A stretch of DNA of 64,000 nt from Citrus sinensis (Eukaryota > Streptophyta > Magnoliopsida > Sapindales > Rutaceae). The stretch spans positions 20,751,501-20,815,500 of the forward strand of contig NC_068556.1 in NCBI RefSeq assembly GCF_022201045.2, in the 5' to 3' direction. Each line of letters starts with the position of its first letter. Within the stretch, counting starts at the first letter, position 1. This document shows positions 57,361 through 64,000 of this stretch, piece by piece. The position numbers and the translations under genes were made by a program. The notes below the pieces were generated by a model that worked only from the letters and a program-made list of their open reading frames with translations, was not told where the DNA came from and did no database searches.

Positions 57361-60139
57361 CTGAAAGCTAACTTTTATATTTTAGGTTTTTTAATTTGTT
57401 TACCTTAATATTTACTTATTTTAACTTTTAAAATATTAAAAAGAAGTCGATAATCATACGGTTTCAGTGAGCGGTATAGGTATTAGTGTTTATACTCGTA
57501 CTCGACTTGTCAAGGAGTATAAAAATTATATCTATACCCAATTTTTATTTTATTTTATGAAACGGAGGTAAAATTAGACTCAATACTCAACTCAAACATA
57601 ATGAACTCCGACATGCTTCCATACCAAGCGAGAACTTTAGGCCATCCTCAAAGGAATGCATTGCCGATGAAGAACCCTAAAAGCCAAGCAAATTTTCAAA
57701 ATAAAAAAAACATATCCAAGGGTGCTTAAAATAAAAATTTTACCACAATTTTTTAAATCAATTATGTGATGACACAATTTGTATGATCATATGGGTTCAA
57801 AGCCACGTAATTCTACTTCAAAAAAAATTGTCGGTAAAATTTTCATTGAATGAAACATTAGAATTTATATGATTCTTGTTTTCCTTCCCCCCCCCAACAA
57901 TCTCAAAGCATAAAAGAGTTCAGATGATGGAATAAAGATGAAGGATATTAACTTTATTTGATCTTATATTCTAAGTTTGACATCAATATATTAATAAGAG
58001 CTGTTTGTAAGCTACAGCGGGAGAATTTAGGAACGTTGTAGACTCGGGAGGTGAAACTTTTTTTTTTTTGTTTTGTGGGGAGCAGGACGTGGAGCTAGAA
58101 ATTGCCTCAAAATATCTTGGCTACTTAATATTATTATATGCATTAATCAAACCACCACGCATCATTACCAAGCCGCGGCATTGCGTCAAGCTAATTTCAA
58201 TCTTTTGTTGATCTTTATGTTTCGCTAGCATATAAAATTCTCCATCAAGATGTGGATGAATTGATCTTTGCTTTGTGCCTGTTCAGGCAATCGTGACATT
58301 ACAATATTTTTTATCAGCGATTAGAATCGCATCAACCTGTATTTGGCCGTTTGTTCTTATTCAAACTTTTTTGTTTACCATCGACGACAAGGCGAAGCTG
58401 TTAGCGTGTCACGTATTCATTAGTCTGTAAGCAGTTCTCAATCACGATCAATTGATGAACAGTGCAAGTAGTAAAAAAATGACGATGCATGCATTTTTAA
58501 ATGTTTCTTTAAGCGGATGCAAGGAATCTGATAATTAAATATCTGCACGGGAGCAGTGTTTAAAATTTCACTAATAAGAAGCACACTTGCCCCATAAATA
58601 TCTTGTATAAAGTGTATTTTAAAAACCCCTAATCCGATCTCGAAAACCCATAAAAGAACGAAATCTAGACAAAAATTAGAGAAAGGCCAATGAGCATTAA
58701 ACCCAAGCAATTAAACCATGTATTATTACTATTATATTTCTCCCCCCATTTTTTTTAATTATTTATGATATGGTGGTACACAATTAGCCACCTCAATGAT
58801 GCCGTCGTGCACCGTGCGCGCAGCAGTTGTTTTTTTATGACTTCAAATAAATAAGTAAATATATATATATATATATATATATATAGTTGTATGGTTATAC
58901 ATGTCTCGCTTTTGAAATAATCAATAAGTTTAATTGTGCCAAGATCTTTTATATTCTGTACTTCGGTTCAAAACTTCTAACCTTTCGACGCTAATTAAAG
59001 CCAAAAAAAGGGTCGTCCAAAGGCGATGACTACGTGGCCCCGAAGGGTCACTGACTCGCTAAGAGAACCCGCGTCGTTGTTCATTCAACATGCAATAACA
59101 AGTAAAAGGGTTTTTCTCGTCCATCAATTTCTGACAAGTGGCACATTTCCCACAGCTCGAAGCTACGGTAGGACACGTGTTGGGATCACAACGCGAGCAT
59201 GCAGCGACAGTACAGCCCGGGATTACTCGTCAAGAACTAAACGAAAGGCTCATGCGCTGTCGCGTCATCAAAGCTTTGAGGTTTAAACTTTAAACTGGTA
59301 AGTAGTTTTAAAAGGGAACTTGAGGATGAATGTAGAAGCAGAAATGGCGCCGAAAATTTTTTACCCGACAGGGCCAAATCCGGGGAGAAATCCAATCACT
59401 CATAAAGCAAAATGGGTACAGCGTCTGCGTGCGGTTCTGTATGTCATTTTGGCTAATATAATAAAACTTTATTAAGCTAATGCCAATTATTGCCCTAAAG
59501 ATTTACAAAAGCAACAAAACATAATGGGATATGGATTTGTCAAATAATGCGACGCGCAGCAATTTCTACAGGAGGAACTATCAGGAAGCTGCGGGTAGGC
59601 AACGGTCAGGGTTATTGGTACTACAGATCTGTAGCAGATATAACAAAAACGAGCGCACCTAATTCTAGCTACATCTACATGGCACTATCCGCCGCCTAGT
59701 CCCCAGTCCCCACCAGGCCATCTACGACTACGAGATCCTCTAATAAAATCTTTACCACATACATATGCATTAGAGAAATACCAATCACAGGGAGTAGGAT
59801 AAGTCTTAGATGGTCTTGTAAGTAAAAAAGCAACAGAGAGGCTACGCCGTGAGAACACACGCTCACAAACGTGACACAAGCAGCAATCTACATATATATA
59901 TTCAATATTAGAATGTATTATAATATATATGGTACTCTTGCATACAGAAAATGAAGGACACAGATATTCATGGTGAGTTTACAGCAGTGGCTGCAACCAA
60001 GCAAGCAGAGATGCTACACAAGCAATTAAACCACACAGGTAACTCCAGGAGCCTCAGACACAGACAAACCATATAAACAGAAGTTTCTTTATTTATTAAA
60101 GCCAGTAGTATTGATCCAATGAGCAAGGAATTGCACAAA
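57361..60139. other. Spacer between the tandem duplication and ARD
   Basis: AT-rich to about 58800, with a C run at 57883-57893 and a (TA) run at 58858-58886. 59020-59290 is richer in GC, with an 86-codon plus-strand frame (59026-59286) lacking family features. 59900-60139 should be the ARD 3' untranslated region. No gene that I can support. Confidence 0.45.
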
Positions 60140-63100
60140 TTACGCAGCAGCATTGATAGGGCTGTCACCAGCTTCCTTCTGCAAGAAATTTTGAACATAT
60201 CCCTTCCTGCGATATAACTCCCTTGGTCAGACTCAAGAAAAGCCTCGAGTATTCTGTGACCATATGTCTATATACCAGAAGAAAGAGATGTACATAGCAC
60301 AACGGGAAGGCAGAACCATACCTTGCGGGTAAATGATCATGGGGACGGTTGAATGGAGTCCAAACGGGATCACCTACAAACAGACGCATAGCCTGAAAAT
60401 AAAATTATAAAATTAGCATATATCATTCACTACATACATTCACACAGGCAGCTGAAGGTGAATATCTGGTAGAATAATGAGACAACATCTTCATTATCCA
60501 CCTAGGAATAACTAAGCAAATCCCAGGTAAGAGGATGTGTTAATATAATTTATTATGATATACTTTGTCATTTTCAGAAATGGCAAAATCACCATTGTAT
60601 TTGTTATTTGTTCATAGAAAAGGATATCTACAATGAAATGATAGTGGTTCCAAATGAGGTAAGGAATCACAATCATTAAAAGAACTAAAAGTGAAGATGG
60701 TGGTGATGATAGCATTTGCTTGTACAAAATCTTCATAGAATCCTACCACACTACCATTATGCAAGCATCAGGATAAATCTAGCAAGTGCAAATTGGCATC
60801 AACTTTTTTAAGGCAAACTCCATTTGCCAAGGGGCAGAAGGGGGGTGTTTGTTGGGAGAAAATGATGTTTGAGAGTCAACAGGAAAACAAGTAAAAATGA
60901 ATTTCACATATGCATGTACAATGGCAATACCTTGATATAGTTGTCTGTATCCAAAGTAAAGCGATGGTAACATCCAGCAGGTAAAACAATCATTCCTCCT
61001 TTCTTTACCCATATGCGAATCCATTTTTCATTATGGTCCCTGACATCAAAGTAACCTATACCAGAAAGAAAACCCTCAATACCAAACTGATAGATATGTG
61101 GTGCCAGCAACTGAATATCAAACTAATCTTACCACTTCCTGCCACACAGTAGCGGATCTCTTCATCTGTATGAAGATGTTCTTCGAAAAAGTTTTTGATC
61201 TTCTCTTCATAATTTGGCAGTTTTTCTGGGCAAACCTCACAAAAGTCCTGAAAAAAGGTTCAAGAGTAGACTCATTGCCACAATGCACAAATAAATGGTT
61301 AGGGGGTTCACAATACAAAATTAAAAAAATATTTTCAAATATCAGCTCTCAATAATGTGATATTTTACATCACTGAAGGGTCTAAAGCAGAAACAACCAT
61401 ATGAAAACCTTATTTTCAGAATAGAAGAATAGGGCAGAGGAAAATTGTTCCTTTCACAAACCAGATAAGAATAAATACATAATCACTGTGAGTTACTGTG
61501 ACAAACCATGTAAGAATATCCGCGATCTTCACGAATCTTCTTCAGTTCCTCATCAGTTTCATAGTTATCAGCATCTAATCGCCAGCTGAGTACTCCAAGT
61601 TCTACATGTCAAGAAGAGGTTGCAAACTTAAAGTTTGGCCATATCATCAAATGATCAAATCCAAATATTTGCAAAGATGCTTACCAGAAAGCTGGTCCAG
61701 GGACACAAATTCCTTTGGATCCTTGTGATGGGGGAGTCTTTGATCTTCATCACTATCATCCATGTACCATGCCTGAATAACTTCCTCTCTAGGATCCTGC
61801 ATAAACACACATTTTTTTTGGAGGGTGGGAAAAAGAAATTACTTTACACTTTTTTTTTTCTAACAGTGATACAATCAACTCAACTTAGAAGAATCCAAGA
61901 ACATATCTTATGGAGTAAAATCTTTGACCAGGCGAGATTTTGTGTCCTATTGGACAAGAAATTGAACAAATGAAAAATAAATGTTTTAAGACTGTTGCAT
62001 GATCATTAATCCTTACATTTGGATGTACCATGCAAACCTTTACAACCAATCCTTCATTTCAACAACTCAATTTTGATTAAACCATCCTCTATAAAGCACA
62101 CCAAGAAAGTAGTGATAACAACATAATCCAATGCAAGTTTGCTTTAAGAAAATTGGTTATCATTTTTCATTTGAGAAAAACAATTAAGCTAATCCACTAA
62201 TCTGAATGTCAGCAAAGCTTGGCAAGTAGAACAAGAGTCAATATAAAATCGTCCGGAGACCCATATGGCAGCACAATCATTAATTTGCTTCATTCTAACA
62301 GAAACTGCTACTCAAGCACAAATACATGCATGAAAATCGAAACTTTAGCAGTTTCAATCATGAATTTGTTTTGTATCAGATAAGAAAGCCAATAGTTTTG
62401 TATCAGGATTACATACTCATGCCTATCACAGTCAAGCCAATGGAACATTAAAAATCCAAAAATACAAGGATTACATTCAATCAGTTGTTGCATACTAAAA
62501 ACAACATAATATAACAGAGTATTACAAATAGCCTGACACAATTAATGTAATCACAAAGTCTGCAAGTCTTAAATCTACCTTAAAATTCTACAAACTCCAG
62601 TAAAATCCACGTATATGGTAAGATAATATCTACTGCCGAATAGATCACTTCTTTCACACACAACAAGATGCCAACCAGGCACAATCCGTATGCAAAATCA
62701 AGAGTACAAGCAAGATTATCTGAAATAATATACAAAATACTACTGATCGCTCAGACAAGAAACTGAAGTCCTTGCCACGCATTTATTTTGCTTAAATTGT
62801 TGTTTTGAGTTACCATCATACCCTAAAGATTCTTGTAAACTCATCCTATTAATAATTCGTTAAAAACAATAAGCTTTTTGTGTATAAACATATTTCTATT
62901 TCTTGATTACACAATTTAGGCTTTATTTGGTATTGAGGTACTATGACTTTTACCAAACATTTTAGTATCCAACCGCAATATCAAATAGTGCTTTAGGTGT
63001 AGCTTACAAATACGAACACAAATCCATAGCGTCTCGATTTACTGCAAATAACACACCATAAAACTAACTACCTTCTCTCTCCATATGAGTTCTGCACACC

Positions 63101-63780
63101 AAGTACGAGTATTTAAAAAAACAATAATATGATGAATTCCCCAAAATGTTAAAATCACTGATCTTAAAAGAGACAACACTCGCAGAACCACAAAATAGCA
63201 TAAGAATTGTCGAAAGACGTTCCAAACTCATTAAAAGTACCTAACACATGAAAGCTTTTGCAAAATAAACAAAATTGACTAATCTTTGACAAAAAATTAC
63301 AAATATTCAATTTCACCAAGGCTTAAGCACTCAGCTCTGAGCCCCGACATCTAGGTACATAAGCTAAACTTAATTTAATTAACTTAAACTGACTGTTAAA
63401 CAACACAACGAATAAAACCAAAAAAAAAAAAAAAGAACAAAAGCAATAAAACAGAAAATTAAACTAAAATTACTCAGTTGATTACAACACAAATGTGAAA
63501 TACGACACATCACGAAATCATCATTACAAAATTATGAAGTTATCTAAGAGATATTCAATAACAACGACAACAACAATAAAAATAATAATGAAATAATCAC
63601 ATAATCTCAGGTTCCATTGGATATAAAAAGTGATCACACTAGATTGTTTAAAAATTTAAAACAATAACAAAAAAAAGAAAATATAATTATTATTTAATAA
63701 AAGCGGAACAAATTTTTTTTATATTTAATTCATGAACAATAAAAAGTAGGCGTAAATCGAAGTACCTGAGGGGCAACCAT
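60140..63780 (-). CDS. ARD: Acireductone dioxygenase (ARD), methionine salvage
   Basis: Seven coding exons, 63780-63766, 61796-61685, 61601-61507, 61247-61133, 61055-60931, 60392-60322 and 60206-60140, total 600 nt and 199 residues. The first exon codes only MVAPQ; intron 1 is nearly 2 kb. The cupin metal site is complete: [12 protein letters not shown] gives His-x-His-x4-Glu, and the last His is in CYHRFTLD. Other family marks are [44 protein letters not shown] and [17 protein letters not shown]. The enzyme oxidises acireductone (1,2-dihydroxy-3-keto-5-methylthiopentene): the Fe form returns the keto acid precursor of methionine, the Ni form makes CO. This is the methylthioadenosine (Yang) cycle that recycles sulphur during ethylene and polyamine synthesis. 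Plant ARDs act in cytosol and nucleus. All residues needed are present. Confidence 0.96.
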
Positions 63781-64000
63781 GGTTTCTGAAATTCTTTGAA
63801 CAAACGCTTGGTGGCAACGCAATAGAAATGAGGTTGAGGAAGGGAGACGGAATTTTAAACGCGAGATAATAGAATTCGAATGACGAAAATGTCCTTATTT
63901 GTACGCTGTCTGTTTTACTTGGCTTTGGCTCGTTAAATTCGATACTCGGTCCGGATTAAATGAACGGGTAATTGTGACTGAGGGGTATTACTGTCATTCC
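63781..64000. other. ARD leader and proximal promoter
   Basis: Right-edge sequence upstream of the minus-strand ARD gene. It probably contains the 5' untranslated region and the core promoter. No other feature is seen. Confidence 0.5.

Noticed and set aside
59026-59286. 86-codon GC-richer plus-strand frame
   Set aside because: Arg/Ser-rich composition without motif, no splice context or family match; probably chance.
1-64000. LTR retrotransposons, other virus-derived copies, tRNA and rRNA genes
   Set aside because: I found no long direct terminal repeats, no primer-binding or polypurine pair and no retroviral-type protein motif, and no cloverleaf-like tRNA besides the SINE boxes. Reading by eye could miss strongly decayed remnants.

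Overview
This is a stretch of plant nuclear DNA, almost certainly from a woody eudicot (rosid). Genes are split by AT-rich introns with GT-AG borders, spacers are very AT-rich, and the proteins are typical angiosperm ones. Citrus or a close relative is my guess; the sequence alone does not prove it.

Eight intact host genes, one gene cut by the left edge and one host pseudogene are readable. From left to right: the 5' half of an LRR protein of the LRR-plus-Raf-like-kinase type (1-3178, minus); the meiotic recombinase DMC1 (7290-10816, plus); an AILP1-type aluminium-induced protein with YGL and LRDR motifs (11383-13277, minus); a p24-beta3 cargo receptor (21659-24844, minus); an AKR13-type aldo-keto reductase (29060-31622, plus); two early light-induced proteins and a third broken copy in tandem (32505-38406, plus); dymeclin (39592-45817, minus, 18 coding exons); a class A heat stress transcription factor of the A2/A6b type (52680-54407, minus); and acireductone dioxygenase (60140-63780, minus). 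Exon borders of all intact genes were worked out by hand and every reading frame closes. From memory, the set matches Arabidopsis At3g22830-At3g22880 (HSFA6b, ELIP1, p24, AILP-like, DMC1) plus At4g14690-At4g14716 (ELIP2, ARD) and the adjacent pair At1g04200/At1g04210 (dymeclin, LRR kinase). It therefore looks like an ancestral block that Arabidopsis has split among chromosomes.

The spacers hold well-delimited DNA transposons and a SINE. A 7.0-kb Mutator-like element (13643-20679) has about 130-bp diverged inverted ends and a perfect 9-bp target duplication. It carries a MuDR-type transposase and, converging on it, a gene with a Ulp1/SENP (C48) protease domain whose catalytic Cys is Tyr. A 2.5-kb relative (26259-28773) keeps only the two ends of a transposase gene. 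Both elements carry clusters of a GCGACA word in both orientations next to their ends. A hAT deletion derivative (55996-56972) sits in the second copy of a 540-bp tandem duplication whose first copy shows the empty site. A MITE (34081-34209) likewise has an empty site in a neighbouring repeat. A tRNA-type SINE (47327-47652) has A and B boxes, a poly(A) end and a 12-bp target duplication.

The most unusual host feature is the last DMC1 intron (10654-10771). It fits the rare U12-type AT-AC class: it starts ATATCCTT, ends AC, and has a U12-like branch site. Removing it restores exactly the conserved C-terminus. I saw no tRNA or rRNA gene, no CRISPR array and no recognisable LTR element. The 'previously undescribed system' candidates are the transposon-borne Ulp1-like gene with the altered active site and the GCGACA motif clusters shared by the two Mutator-like elements.
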